Below are positions 41,353 to 50,658 of a DNA stretch of 64,000 bases, in pieces; position 1 is the first letter of the stretch, and each line of letters starts with the position of its first letter. Made by a program: the position numbers and the translations under genes. The DNA is from Methanosarcinales archaeon (GTDB lineage: Archaea; Halobacteriota; Methanosarcinia; Methanosarcinales; Methanoperedenaceae): NCBI GenBank assembly GCA_905339155.1, contig CAJPFJ010000001.1:62001-126000 (forward strand). The letters are read 5' to 3'. The notes beneath the pieces are model-generated. The model was given only the letters and a program-made list of their open reading frames with translations. It was not told the DNA's origin and did no database searches.

Positions 41353-42717
41353 TTAGTTGATGACGAAATTAACATACAAGATTTGTTGATCTATCCGATC
41401 AATTGTCAAAGCATTTGGGGAACTGATATTTGAGAAAGATTTATAGTATTGTGTCAGGTCAATCGATCTATCGGCTGTAATATCTCTATTGGTAAAATTA
41501 TTATATGTATTATCTGAAATGTTATATGTATTATTATTGGCCACCTGTGGATATTTTTGTTTAACAGATAATATTTTTATTGTGTTATTAATTGTTTTGG
41601 AAAATTTTATCTCAACCGTCCATAGATTTGTAGTATCTGTTACGGAGAATCTCAATCTGATATCATTTTGATCCGAATCTTCGTGTTCCTCTTCGTGTTC
41701 CTCTTCATGCTCGCTAACTTTTGAACGTGCCATTATGATATCCTGGATCAGGAATTGGGTAGCTTTATTACCCGCCGGAATATCAAGGCGTCCCTGGCCT
41801 TTCTCGAACATATCCTGGCCATCTGGTCCTGTAGGCCCTCTTGAATTTAATAATGAGTTATCAAAAGTGACCATTCCCATATACATCTGGTTCCTGGAAG
41901 ATTGAATATCATTATTTGGTAAATTCAGTTTTTTCACATTATAACCCGGAATATTTGTCAATTTCAAACAAGAATCATTCGAATTTCCATACCTGCATTT
42001 TGTTCCATTCTCAATTGTGAAATTGGAGCCATCCGGCCTTGATTGTTTAGATAAGTCTGTCCAGATTTTGGGATATCTTGTCTCTACTGTTGCATTCATC
42101 GATAAAAATTTTACTTGTGAAAAACCTTCGTTTGGAATCGGCGCAATATTCATTGATTCGATTTCCATTGATGAACTGGATTCAACAGCTCCATATAATA
42201 TCGGGATAAATATATTATCTTTAGAAGTTAACGATTGGTTATCATCAACTGCAATAACAATTCCATTACCATAATCTTTCATCATTAAACCATTTTCGTA
42301 TATGAGCCTGGGTGAGTCTGATATGCCATCCTGTTCATAAATAATTCCCATTGAAGTATAGTTTTTCCACTTAGTACCTTTATTCGTATCATAACTTATA
42401 TTGATCCTCAAAGGATGTGTGGATAGTATCCCGCTTGCACCAGGTCCGGGATTTGAAAGCATAAAACGCTGCGGATACTTAACACCCATATGAAAATTGC
42501 TTGTTTTAGGAATAGATTTCGCTGAAACATCTTCCAGGTTTGAGCGCAGGGTAACAAAATCATCATAAATACTACCAAACTGCTGAATTTCTAATTCTTT
42601 ATTCCATTCAGGAACCTGGCGTGTCTGCATGATCCCAAGATAAAGCACAAGAATTAAAAGTATCATCATCGCGCCAACAACTTCCGAAACTGCTTTTTCA
42701 TCTTTAAAAAACTTCAT
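41353..42717 (-). CDS. Large type IV pilin-like surface protein
   Basis: 454-residue protein with the archaeal pilin N-terminus: charged K-D-E-K then AVSEVVGAMMILLILVLYLGIM, the class III signal and assembly helix. The rest is an exterior Asn/Ser/Thr-rich domain with many N-glycosylation-type sites, and an unusual acidic-histidine repeat (E-H-E-E-E-H-E-E-E-H-E-D) near residue 340 that could bind metal. It is much longer than typical archaeal pilins. It lies 8 bases downstream of TadC and TadA genes, whose machine would assemble or export it. Confidence 0.82.
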   Translation of the reverse strand: MKFFKDEKAVSEVVGAMMILLILVLYLGIMQTRQVPEWNKELEIQQFGSIYDDFVTLRSNLEDVSAKSIPKTSNFHMGVKYPQRFMLSNPGPGASGILSTHPLRINISYDTNKGTKWKNYTSMGIIYEQDGISDSPRLIYENGLMMKDYGNGIVIAVDDNQSLTSKDNIFIPILYGAVESSSSMEIESMNIAPIPNEGFSQVKFLSMNATVETRYPKIWTDLSKQSRPDGSNFTIENGTKCRYGNSNDSCLKLTNIPGYNVKKLNLPNNDIQSSRNQMYMGMVTFDNSLLNSRGPTGPDGQDMFEKGQGRLDIPAGNKATQFLIQDIIMARSKVSEHEEEHEEEHEDSDQNDIRLRFSVTDTTNLWTVEIKFSKTINNTIKILSVKQKYPQVANNNTYNISDNTYNNFTNRDITADRSIDLTQYYKSFSNISSPNALTIDRIDQQILYVNFVIN

Positions 42718-42725
42718 AATTTCCT

Positions 42726-44552
42726 CTACACGAAAAGGGTAAAAAAAAGATAAGCTATAGTCATCATAATTACCGAGTGCTTAAGGCCATCGTACACGCT
42801 TTCTCCCATCATCTGGCCAACAATAATACCTGAAAAGAAACCCTGTATCACTGATGCATGCATGAACAAAAGGGTATATTCTAATTTCTGGGAACTTATC
42901 TTGAGCATTCCGGAACCTGCTATTGAACTCACATCAGGTATCTTTGGAAGGAACATGGTTGCAAATACATATAATACAAGGAGGAATACCGCGAATGACA
43001 TATATACAACAATAAGGTAAGAAAAAAGGACGGTGAATTTCTGTTTCTTAAGTTTATCAGCAAGTGTTGCTTCATTTGCGGCAACACGAAGCGTCTCTTT
43101 GATATTTCCTGTAGACTCGCTTGCTTTTGTAATCAGGGTAACGATTCTTGAAATGGAAATTGTCCTGACTCTTCGTTCAAATTTTGTCAGCGCCCCGATC
43201 ACGCTGTTGCTCCAGACAATATCCTTGTGCATGAGTTTTACCTCTGTGCTTAAAACACCCAGGTTTATTTTGGTAATAGATCCTATGGCATCAGAAAGCG
43301 GCATCCCCACATCGTTAATGGCAGCCATCCGCCTTAAAAAGACAGGGACTGATTCTTCAATTGCCCTGATGTGTCGCGTCCGTGTTTCATAAAATAACAG
43401 GAATGGTACAAGCATGATCAATAAGCTTATTATTATTGAGTCATCCAGGACTTCAACAGTTATCTTTTGTGTGTATATCGAAAGTATAAAATATATCAAT
43501 GCAGCAGGAATTGTGATATAGAAAGCTTTTTCCGGGTCAGCAAAAAAGATCTTCAGGGGATTTTTTAGTTTCTCTACCAAACCTGTCCATCTCAAAGACC
43601 TCATAAGTTTGCGTATCAGTCTCTCATCGTCGTTTGAAACTATTGTCCTGACATCATCGTAATGATGGATCTTTTTGGATACTGAATATATTTTGAAAAG
43701 CTTAGAATTACTGCCCAGGGAAACTGCACTTAATAGAATACTAAATGCAGCAGCGCTTAAGGGAATTACGGCATATATAAGAACCTTAAGTATCAGCAGG
43801 TTCCCGGGACCCATAAGTCCCATAACTATGACAATCGTTATCAAAAACAGGGGACCTGCAACGAAAACCGTAATGTAAGTCTCTGCAAGCATACCAAGCA
43901 TCTCAAGATACATGCCCTGGTCCGACTCGGCTGTAGCCTGGTAATGGGATACCATATTCCCGAAGAACGTATCAAGGTCACCGCTTGTTTCAACGACATT
44001 TATGAGATTTTCAAGAAAATCCCTGAACTTCTCAGATTGTGTATTGGTGGCAGCATTCTTAAGTGACGTTATAATATCATCGCCATGTATCTGCGTATCC
44101 AGGACAATATAATCGATCTCTTCTGCAAATTCCCCGTAAATGTCAGTGTGCTGGCTCAAAGATTTAAATATTGAAATAAGACTCAATCCGCCTTTACTCA
44201 TTGCGTGCATATAGGCAACCCCATGCGGAAGTGTAAGGTCAATTTTGCTTTTTCTTATTTTTGCCACAAGTCCCGGATATGCAAGAAGAAGATAATAGGA
44301 GATCATTGCCAGGAACACACAAATAAATAAAATGACAAACGCAGTACCCAATAGAGGGGAAAGCAATAAGCCAAATACAACACCTATAAAACCTGTTATT
44401 ATGGAATAAAGATATGCACTGCTTACATAGATATCCCAGGGCATTGCTATATGTCCCTGTTTGATGGATGATCTTACGGAAAAATAACTTTCTTTATTTT
44501 TTCTGACAAAATTTCCGAAAATGGCAAATGCCAGTTTATTTGATCTATTCAT
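42726..44552 (-). CDS. Type II/IV secretion membrane platform protein (TadC/ArlJ-like)
   Basis: 608-residue membrane protein with two T2SSF domains, each with a cytoplasmic helical bundle (for example LPHGVAYMHAMSKGGLSLISIFKSLS and VPVFLRRMAAINDVGMPLSDAIGSI) between groups of membrane helices. This is the platform of archaeal type IV pili and archaella. Its ATG overlaps the ATPase stop (ATGA), so it is made in step with its motor. No archaellum-specific genes (arlCDE, arlG, arlF) adjoin, so an adhesion or secretion pilus is more likely. Confidence 0.9.
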   Translation of the reverse strand: MNRSNKLAFAIFGNFVRKNKESYFSVRSSIKQGHIAMPWDIYVSSAYLYSIITGFIGVVFGLLLSPLLGTAFVILFICVFLAMISYYLLLAYPGLVAKIRKSKIDLTLPHGVAYMHAMSKGGLSLISIFKSLSQHTDIYGEFAEEIDYIVLDTQIHGDDIITSLKNAATNTQSEKFRDFLENLINVVETSGDLDTFFGNMVSHYQATAESDQGMYLEMLGMLAETYITVFVAGPLFLITIVIVMGLMGPGNLLILKVLIYAVIPLSAAAFSILLSAVSLGSNSKLFKIYSVSKKIHHYDDVRTIVSNDDERLIRKLMRSLRWTGLVEKLKNPLKIFFADPEKAFYITIPAALIYFILSIYTQKITVEVLDDSIIISLLIMLVPFLLFYETRTRHIRAIEESVPVFLRRMAAINDVGMPLSDAIGSITKINLGVLSTEVKLMHKDIVWSNSVIGALTKFERRVRTISISRIVTLITKASESTGNIKETLRVAANEATLADKLKKQKFTVLFSYLIVVYMSFAVFLLVLYVFATMFLPKIPDVSSIAGSGMLKISSQKLEYTLLFMHASVIQGFFSGIIVGQMMGESVYDGLKHSVIMMTIAYLFFTLFV

Positions 44553-46171
44553 ATCTTCCCAATAAATTTCATGGTTTTTCCGGCATCAGCATAGTAACTC
44601 TGGATAAGAGAAACGATTGCATACTCATCCATTTCCTTTTCAACCATATATTCAAGGACTTTTTTCCTGTTCTCAAGTTCAAGGTTCACCTGTTGTTCAT
44701 CCCAGTTACGTCTCTCCATGATATCTTCAAGAACGAATGATTTCCCGGTATTCCTGAAAGTATCATTTTTCGGATCCCACGTATAAAGTTCATTGAATCG
44801 CATGTCCTGGGTCTTCGGATCAATTCCTATGAATTCTACTATGCTGTCAAGCCGCCGAACTCTCCTGTCACCACGAATTATCATCTTCTGGATACAGAGG
44901 ATATCAAGTGCCTGGATCATTACGCGGGGGATATTTATCGGGTCTCCTTCAAGCCGATTGATAACTGTATCCACAGAATCTGCATGCATTGTGGAATAAG
45001 TTGTATGGCCGGTATTAATGGCCTGGAATAGCGTCATAGCCTCTTTTCCCCTGATCTCCCCGACAATTATATATTCAGGACGCTGTCGAAGCGCCTGCCG
45101 CAAAAGTTCATACATATCAATATCAACGACAGTGTCAGTTTTTGAAAACGATTCACGAGTGACACTTCCGATCCAGTTCGTATGGTGCAGCATAAGTTCG
45201 TGCGTATCTTCGATACTTACTATTTTAGCGACAGGTGGAATAAAAAGTGAAACCGAATTTAACGATGAGGTTTTCCCGGCTGCTGTTGCGCCTGCAAATA
45301 TCATGCTTTTGTTATTTTCAACAGCAAGCCAAAGATAAGCAAGTATTTCAGACGAAAATGTGCCATTCTTTATAAGATCAGCAGGCGTAAAGGCATGTTC
45401 TCGGAATTTCCTGATCGTAAATGAACTTCCCCTGAAGGTAACTTCTTTTCCAAGTGAGGCATTAAGGCGCGAGCCATCAGGGAGTGTGCTGTTGACCAGA
45501 GGCTCGCCAATTGATATCTGCTTGCCGCATCTTTGCGTAAGCTTGACTACGAACGAATCAAGCCTCTGTTCTTCGAATGAGATATTAGTCTTGAGATTAT
45601 GGTACTTCCTGTGATACACAAATATCGGGACATCCGAGCCATCACAGGATATATCTTCTATATGAGGATCCTTCATAAGCGCATCAAGCCTCTCGTATCC
45701 GATATAATCCCGTTTGATATAATAGAGGATCTTATAGATGGCTTTTGTATCTATTTTCATTGAATAACTGTCGATCAGCTCAAGAGTTTTTGTCTCAATG
45801 ATCTCCTCTTTTGTCTGGCTTGAAGTTTCATAAACAGTAAGAGTGTCCAGGATATTTTCATAAACAGTCTCAAGCACCATCCGTTCAAACACAGTGAGTT
45901 CGGGCTCTACTACCTGGTATTGATATTCATTTTTCTCTTCATTATACAGGATTGAGACAAATGCGTAGGGTTCATTGACCCAGTAAATATCTTTTTCGAT
46001 AAAACCAATTAATCCTTCAAAATCAACCAGGTCTCCGATTTTTTCCTCAGAATAAGGTTCAAGCTTGAGTTTTTTCCGGGTTAGAATACGAAAGTAACTT
46101 TTCAAGTCTGCATATATTTCTTTCATTTTTTCTGCAAGGCTTATTTTAGAAGGCTCAATTCTTGATTCCAT
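44549..46171 (-). CDS. Type II/IV secretion ATPase (TadA/GspE-like)
   Basis: 540 residues. An N-terminal archaeal domain is followed by the RecA-like motor: D-P-H-I-E-D-I at about 168, LPDGSRLNA, Walker A G294-ATAAGKTS-302, the Asp box VSIEDTHEL, Walker B IIVGEIRG and His box STMHADS. It powers pilus assembly or protein export through the TadC-like protein. First gene of its operon, divergent from the KaiC-like pair across 134 bases. Confidence 0.93.
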   Translation of the reverse strand: MESRIEPSKISLAEKMKEIYADLKSYFRILTRKKLKLEPYSEEKIGDLVDFEGLIGFIEKDIYWVNEPYAFVSILYNEEKNEYQYQVVEPELTVFERMVLETVYENILDTLTVYETSSQTKEEIIETKTLELIDSYSMKIDTKAIYKILYYIKRDYIGYERLDALMKDPHIEDISCDGSDVPIFVYHRKYHNLKTNISFEEQRLDSFVVKLTQRCGKQISIGEPLVNSTLPDGSRLNASLGKEVTFRGSSFTIRKFREHAFTPADLIKNGTFSSEILAYLWLAVENNKSMIFAGATAAGKTSSLNSVSLFIPPVAKIVSIEDTHELMLHHTNWIGSVTRESFSKTDTVVDIDMYELLRQALRQRPEYIIVGEIRGKEAMTLFQAINTGHTTYSTMHADSVDTVINRLEGDPINIPRVMIQALDILCIQKMIIRGDRRVRRLDSIVEFIGIDPKTQDMRFNELYTWDPKNDTFRNTGKSFVLEDIMERRNWDEQQVNLELENRKKVLEYMVEKEMDEYAIVSLIQSYYADAGKTMKFIGKI

Positions 46172-46305
46172 ATTATTATCAGACCGATGAAAAGGAATTG
46201 TTGCTCATAATTTTTTTCTTCATTATCATTATAATCACGATAATTTCATATAGTTTTCGCTCCATCAATATTATACATTTAAAATATTCGTTAAGGAAGA
46301 ATTTC

Positions 46306-47130
46306 ATGGACTCAAAGAAAAATCCAACCGGTATTGAATCACTTGACCCGGTGCTACAGGGCGGTTTTCCTTCTGGTTCCCTGGTTCTGTTACTGGGTGA
46401 GATAGGAGCTGGCGAGTTTGAATTTGCGATCTCATCTATTGCGCGATTGCTTAACAGGCCAAAACAGGAAACTGGTACGCTCATTCCAAACAAGGTTTGT
46501 TATGTCTCATTAACTCGCGGAAAAGATGATGTTATGAAAGAAATTTCGTTATCGTTCCCTGAATTCTACAATGTGATCAAGGATCAAGTGGAATTCAAGG
46601 ATTTTTCGGAGGCTTTTTTTGCAAGGTCTTTTATTCCTATTAACTGGCGTTGTTCTTCACAGTGCGAGCTTTCATTTGATTCCCTGAAATGGAGCAACGA
46701 AGAAGAAAACCTTGTTGTCGCACTCATCGATTATCTTGATAAGAAGGCTTATGGAAGCATTGTAATAATTGATTCCTTAACAGTACTTGCCCAGCATTGC
46801 CTGGAGCGCATGGAATGGAAAGATCTCATAATGTTCCTGCGCGGGCTTCAAAAAGCGTCAAAAAAATGGGACGGTCTTGTGTATGTTATGTTAAGCGAAG
46901 GGATCTTTGAGAAAAGTAAGCAGGAAGAAATACAGGATTGCATGGATGGTGTGATGGTTTTTGAATGGGATAAACAGGGGAGTTCAAAAAGGCAGCGTAT
47001 TATGTATATGAAAAAATTCAGGGGACTTCTTCCGGTATTGGACGAGGATAATATTGTCAATTTTGAGACGCAGATAAGTTCACAAAAAGGTTTCGAAGTA
47101 TCGAATATAAAAAGAGTTAGAGGAAGATAA
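46306..47130 (+). CDS. KaiC/RAD55-like ATPase homologue with degenerate P-loop
   Basis: 274-residue RecA-fold protein. It has the KaiC-family opening T-G-I-E-S-L-D-x-x-L-Q-G-G-F-P-x-G-S-L, but Walker A reads G31-E-I-G-A-G-E-F-E-F: the lysine is Glu 37 and the Thr/Ser is lost, so ATP hydrolysis is unlikely. A Walker B-like strand persists (IVIIDSLTVL). ATG 46306 is chosen (AAGGAAG ahead and similarity starts here); a frame extending back to a TTG at 46162 would add a spurious hydrophobic leader over the divergent promoter. Stop overlaps the next gene, an intact paralogue; a heteromer is plausible. Confidence 0.8.
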   Translation: MDSKKNPTGIESLDPVLQGGFPSGSLVLLLGEIGAGEFEFAISSIARLLNRPKQETGTLIPNKVCYVSLTRGKDDVMKEISLSFPEFYNVIKDQVEFKDFSEAFFARSFIPINWRCSSQCELSFDSLKWSNEEENLVVALIDYLDKKAYGSIVIIDSLTVLAQHCLERMEWKDLIMFLRGLQKASKKWDGLVYVMLSEGIFEKSKQEEIQDCMDGVMVFEWDKQGSSKRQRIMYMKKFRGLLPVLDEDNIVNFETQISSQKGFEVSNIKRVRGR

Positions 47131-47828
47131 TGGAAGTACTGAATACAGGAGTAACCGGACTTGATGAAATGCTAAAAGGGGGGATACCGAAAGAACATAT
47201 TGTTGCGGTTCTTGGTTCACCCGGTACGGGTAAATCCACTTTTGCGCTGCAATTCATATATTCAGGACTTTTAAAAGGAGAGAACTGCATTTACCTCAGT
47301 CTTGAGGAAAGTGAGGACATGATCGTTAAGACAGCCTCAATTTTCGGCTGGGACTTAAAGCCGTTTATTACGAACAAAAAATTAGTCTTGATACGTTTAA
47401 GCGCCATGAATATCAAAGTAACAGCCGCCCGGGTCGAAAATGACCTTCCAAGACTCTTTGAGTCATTCGGTGTTAAAAGGCTCGTTATTGACCCTATAAC
47501 ATTATACGAAATGATGTATGAGTCAGAATCCGGGCGCCGCGAACATCTCTTTAATTTTGCAGAAAAAATCAGGGAACATGGGATAACTGTAGTCATGACC
47601 TCAGAAACTAACAACAATAATCCATATAATTCAAAATTCGGGCTTATTGAGTATATAGCCGATGGAGTTATTTTATTCAGGCAGGTAAGGCAAAATGACC
47701 TTCGGTCAGTCACAACGGTGATCGAAGTCTCAAAAATGAGGCGCATTGACCATTCAAGAGACATCAAACCTTACGCCATAACAAAAAATGGGATAGTTGT
47801 ACACTCTGAATCTGAAGTTTTCAATTAG
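47130..47828 (+). CDS. KaiC/RAD55-family ATPase
   Basis: 232 residues: TGVTGLDEMLKGGIPKEH, Walker A GSPGTGKST (29-37), YLSLEESEDMIVKTASIFGWDL, and Walker B RLVIDPITLYEM. Single KaiC domain of the kind common in archaea as a signalling or regulatory ATPase; ArlH of the archaellum motor belongs to the same fold. Starts on the last base of the upstream degenerate paralogue. Its position divergent from a TadA-TadC locus hints at a link to pilus control, which is inference. Confidence 0.88.
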   Translation: MEVLNTGVTGLDEMLKGGIPKEHIVAVLGSPGTGKSTFALQFIYSGLLKGENCIYLSLEESEDMIVKTASIFGWDLKPFITNKKLVLIRLSAMNIKVTAARVENDLPRLFESFGVKRLVIDPITLYEMMYESESGRREHLFNFAEKIREHGITVVMTSETNNNNPYNSKFGLIEYIADGVILFRQVRQNDLRSVTTVIEVSKMRRIDHSRDIKPYAITKNGIVVHSESEVFN

Positions 47829-47845
47829 GGAATAGTTTCAAACGA

Positions 47846-49012
47846 CTAACTCCACATCTGTCCTCCAAGTATCGTTTCGGTCTTGTCGTTGGTGCTCTGG
47901 TGTATTTTCCTGATCCTTACGAGAAATTCGTTCCCTATTTTATCAGGCTGCTCAAAAACAGCATCTATTCCCAGCAGCCTGAGGTAATCCTCGAATTCCT
48001 TGATAGTTTCCATGCTTTTCACCCTCAGCTGCACATTTTCAGCAATTCGTTCTCCATTTTTCTTCTTTTTAATTGTGGAGATCATAGGCAGAAGGATGCT
48101 TTCCCCAAGTTCCTGGCATCTTTTCAATGCACTTTCCTCGTTCTCATCCCATTCTACTGACTGGAATGCTTCCCTGCACACCCTTCCAAAGAAAAAATCC
48201 CGCCCGAAATCATTGTAGAATTCAAAAGCATATTTAAGGTCGGCGCAATTACTGAGCGAACTTGTGTATTTGACAGGAGGCAAAATCATTTTGGGGTCTT
48301 TGATGACAACTCCTTCGCGCAATGTATCCCCAAAACCCTTTATGATATCCGTAATTGCATCATGAGCCATTCTTACCCCAAATTCCCCAAAAAGACGCAC
48401 GGACTTGATCCCGTATTCATCCATAAGTTTTCGTCTTTCCATTACAGGCACAGGATTTCCGGAATTTTTCTCCCTGACATCAAATACAAAAAAATCGAGG
48501 GATTCTATGTTATAAAATGTTTTTGGCACATATGGGCTGTCCGGTCCTACCATCTCACCGCACAGCACAAGTTCCGGATGGTCATAGAAAAAATCCCGCA
48601 CGATCAGGTCATTTGCCTTCTCGGTTGTATAAGGACATATAAAACCGCCGCGCGTAAGCGCTACAAGTTTATCACCGATTAACGCTACCCTTACATTGTA
48701 ACCGTTCATTTTTTCTTCAACGGCTACTTTATCGCAGGAAGAAAAATGCTTGATGAGCGCAGGATACAGCATCAGGGTGCGCGATATCTTCGGAAAACCC
48801 CGCACGATCTCGAATGGTTCAAGAAATAACGCAGTTCCTCCTTCTACAGAGGAAACAGGCTTATCAAACCTGAATATATCCTGCTTCCCATATACATATT
48901 GTAAAGTCTTTCGTTTCAGCGCGCCTTTAATACTATGTTCAGGAATATCCAGCAGGCTGGATATTTTTCCAATATCAAGTTTATTTGTTAATTCTGAGAC
49001 GACGCGCCTCAT
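47846..49012 (-). CDS. ATP-dependent RNA ligase, archaeal Rnl3 type
   Basis: 388-residue ligase of the archaeal homodimeric RNA ligase family (Pab1020 type). Motif I is E-E-K101-M-N-G-Y-N-V-R, Lys 101 being the AMP-binding lysine; further motifs include LCGEMVGP, FFVFDVR, EGVVIKDP and a DLKYAFEF segment (motif V lysine). The N-terminal and C-terminal all-helical parts fit the family's dimerisation regions. It seals or circularises RNA; in vivo substrates are unknown. It is the last gene of the CBS operon: its ATG overlaps the stop of the preceding CBS gene. Confidence 0.88.
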   Translation of the reverse strand: MRRVVSELTNKLDIGKISSLLDIPEHSIKGALKRKTLQYVYGKQDIFRFDKPVSSVEGGTALFLEPFEIVRGFPKISRTLMLYPALIKHFSSCDKVAVEEKMNGYNVRVALIGDKLVALTRGGFICPYTTEKANDLIVRDFFYDHPELVLCGEMVGPDSPYVPKTFYNIESLDFFVFDVREKNSGNPVPVMERRKLMDEYGIKSVRLFGEFGVRMAHDAITDIIKGFGDTLREGVVIKDPKMILPPVKYTSSLSNCADLKYAFEFYNDFGRDFFFGRVCREAFQSVEWDENEESALKRCQELGESILLPMISTIKKKKNGERIAENVQLRVKSMETIKEFEDYLRLLGIDAVFEQPDKIGNEFLVRIRKIHQSTNDKTETILGGQMWS

Positions 49013-49791
49013 CCTTTTGCCGCCATATACTTTATGATCTCTCGCCTGCTGATAACACCGACCATTTCATCGTTTAAGTTCAACACAGGCAGTCCTCCAA
49101 TGTTTTCATCAAGGAGAGTCGATATTACTTGAGTTATCGGGGTATTTGTCCGGACTGATTTTACATTGCGTGTCATAATATCACCCACGATCAGATTCCT
49201 GATCCTCACATCCTGCTGGTTATCAGGTACAAGATCCCTGAAATTCATCATCGCTTTTGCGACATCTCTTTCAGTGACAATTCCAACAATATCCCCGTTT
49301 TCAACGACAGGCAATCTTCCTATATCGTTATCAAGTAGAATACGCCTTGCGTGGGAGACCCTGTCTCCCGGACTTATGGAGATTGGCTCTTTCATGATCT
49401 CGGCAGCAAATCCCTTTATGCCCTTTGCGTTTTTCAGGATCTCATGAGGAGTTACCCAGCCCAGGTTATTACTATTATCAGTAACAACCAGGATACCGCC
49501 TTTCCTGTCCATCAATGCGATCGCATCTTCAATACCCATATCAGGGAGTACCCTGGTGAATGCATCCGTTGTCGCAGCTGCAACATGCAACGATGATGCC
49601 GGAAGATTTGAAGTCTTCCATGTCCCGAGTTTGTTAGCAATGCTTCTCATCGTGATAACACCAACTGACTCATTTCCATTCAGGACTAGTAGCCTTCGTG
49701 TATCATGTTTATCCATCAGGTCCATTGCATGTGATATCTTATCTGATTTATGCACAGTGATTGGTTCACTCATTATGTTTTTTATTTTCAT
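49009..49791 (-). CDS. Four-CBS-domain protein, operon position 4
   Basis: 260 residues consisting only of four CBS domains (about 1-55, 70-125, 130-190, 200-260), each with the usual I-M pair start and G-[VI]-[VI]-[ST] strand (for example ADIVGIVTERDV, EMVGVISRREI). CBS pairs bind adenosine nucleotides or S-adenosylmethionine. The second domain is the most divergent. Overlaps the RNA ligase start by 4 bases, making a functional link between the two likely. Confidence 0.9.
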   Translation of the reverse strand: MKIKNIMSEPITVHKSDKISHAMDLMDKHDTRRLLVLNGNESVGVITMRSIANKLGTWKTSNLPASSLHVAAATTDAFTRVLPDMGIEDAIALMDRKGGILVVTDNSNNLGWVTPHEILKNAKGIKGFAAEIMKEPISISPGDRVSHARRILLDNDIGRLPVVENGDIVGIVTERDVAKAMMNFRDLVPDNQQDVRIRNLIVGDIMTRNVKSVRTNTPITQVISTLLDENIGGLPVLNLNDEMVGVISRREIIKYMAAKG

Positions 49792-49800
49792 AGTATCACT

Positions 49801-50649
49801 TCACATTGTCAATATAGTCTTTATTATGTTCTCCCCTGTCAATATTCCCTTGACCCCGTTTCCCAATACTGAGAGCCCATTGATCCTTTCTTTGACCATC
49901 AGGCCCGCGGCATAGGTCGCGAGGTCTTCATAATTCACGTTGATGATCGGGCTTGACATTATATCTTCTGCTACCAGGGGTACTTCGCTTATATACCTGT
50001 TCTGTTTTCGTCCCGCAGGGCTATCTTTTCGTGTCATTTTGATTTCTTTCTGCGGGAGGCCACCGGTTTTATCCCTCATTTCGGTGAAGGTTAGATTGGA
50101 ATTGGTAATTATCCCCACAGGCATATCGTTATCTTCAAGGACAATTGCCCTGTCTACTGAATTTGTCTGAAGCTCATGAATTATATGGCTTATTGTATGA
50201 TGTCTGTGGACAGTCAGGGCCGGATCAATGTTCATATCCTTGACTTTCATATCAGTATCCAATTTAGAGAAATACTTGATAAGATCCCATTTTGTGACTA
50301 TTCCGATCACCTCATCATTATTGTTCACGACAGGTAACCCGCCGATATTGTTCTCGGTCATAAGAACGACCAATTGCCTTGGTGTCGCATCCGGAAATAT
50401 TGTTATAAGGCTCTCAGTCATTACCTTTCTTACCGGTATATCATCGATCGGGCGCCTGCGCCATTGGGGTTCTGCCTGGTTTAGCCTCTTTACGATATCT
50501 TTCTTTGTCACCATTCCTATGGGCTTGTTATCTTCAACAATTACAAGTCTGCCAATCTTATGGCGAAGCATAAGGTTCCTTGCTCGCGCTACATTTTCAT
50601 CAGGCGATACAACAAAAACAGGGGCGCTCATTATATCTTTTATTTTCAT
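49801..50649 (-). CDS. Four-CBS-domain protein, operon position 3
   Basis: 282 residues with four CBS domains; begins MKIKDIMSAPVFVVSPDENVARARNLM. A Lys/Arg/Gln-rich linker (KEIKMTRKDSPAGRKQNR) separates domains three and four. No catalytic or DNA-binding domain is attached. 9 bases follow it before the position-4 gene, the same spacing as between the other members, with short Shine-Dalgarno sequences (AAGTGATACT type) in the gaps. Confidence 0.9.
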   Translation of the reverse strand: MKIKDIMSAPVFVVSPDENVARARNLMLRHKIGRLVIVEDNKPIGMVTKKDIVKRLNQAEPQWRRRPIDDIPVRKVMTESLITIFPDATPRQLVVLMTENNIGGLPVVNNNDEVIGIVTKWDLIKYFSKLDTDMKVKDMNIDPALTVHRHHTISHIIHELQTNSVDRAIVLEDNDMPVGIITNSNLTFTEMRDKTGGLPQKEIKMTRKDSPAGRKQNRYISEVPLVAEDIMSSPIINVNYEDLATYAAGLMVKERINGLSVLGNGVKGILTGENIIKTILTM

Positions 50650-50658
50650 AAAAACCTC

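Noticed and set aside
46162-46305. N-terminal membrane extension of the KaiC-like protein
   Set aside because: Requires a TTG start overlapping the divergent TadA gene and would translate the shared promoter; similarity to KaiC begins only at Met 46306.
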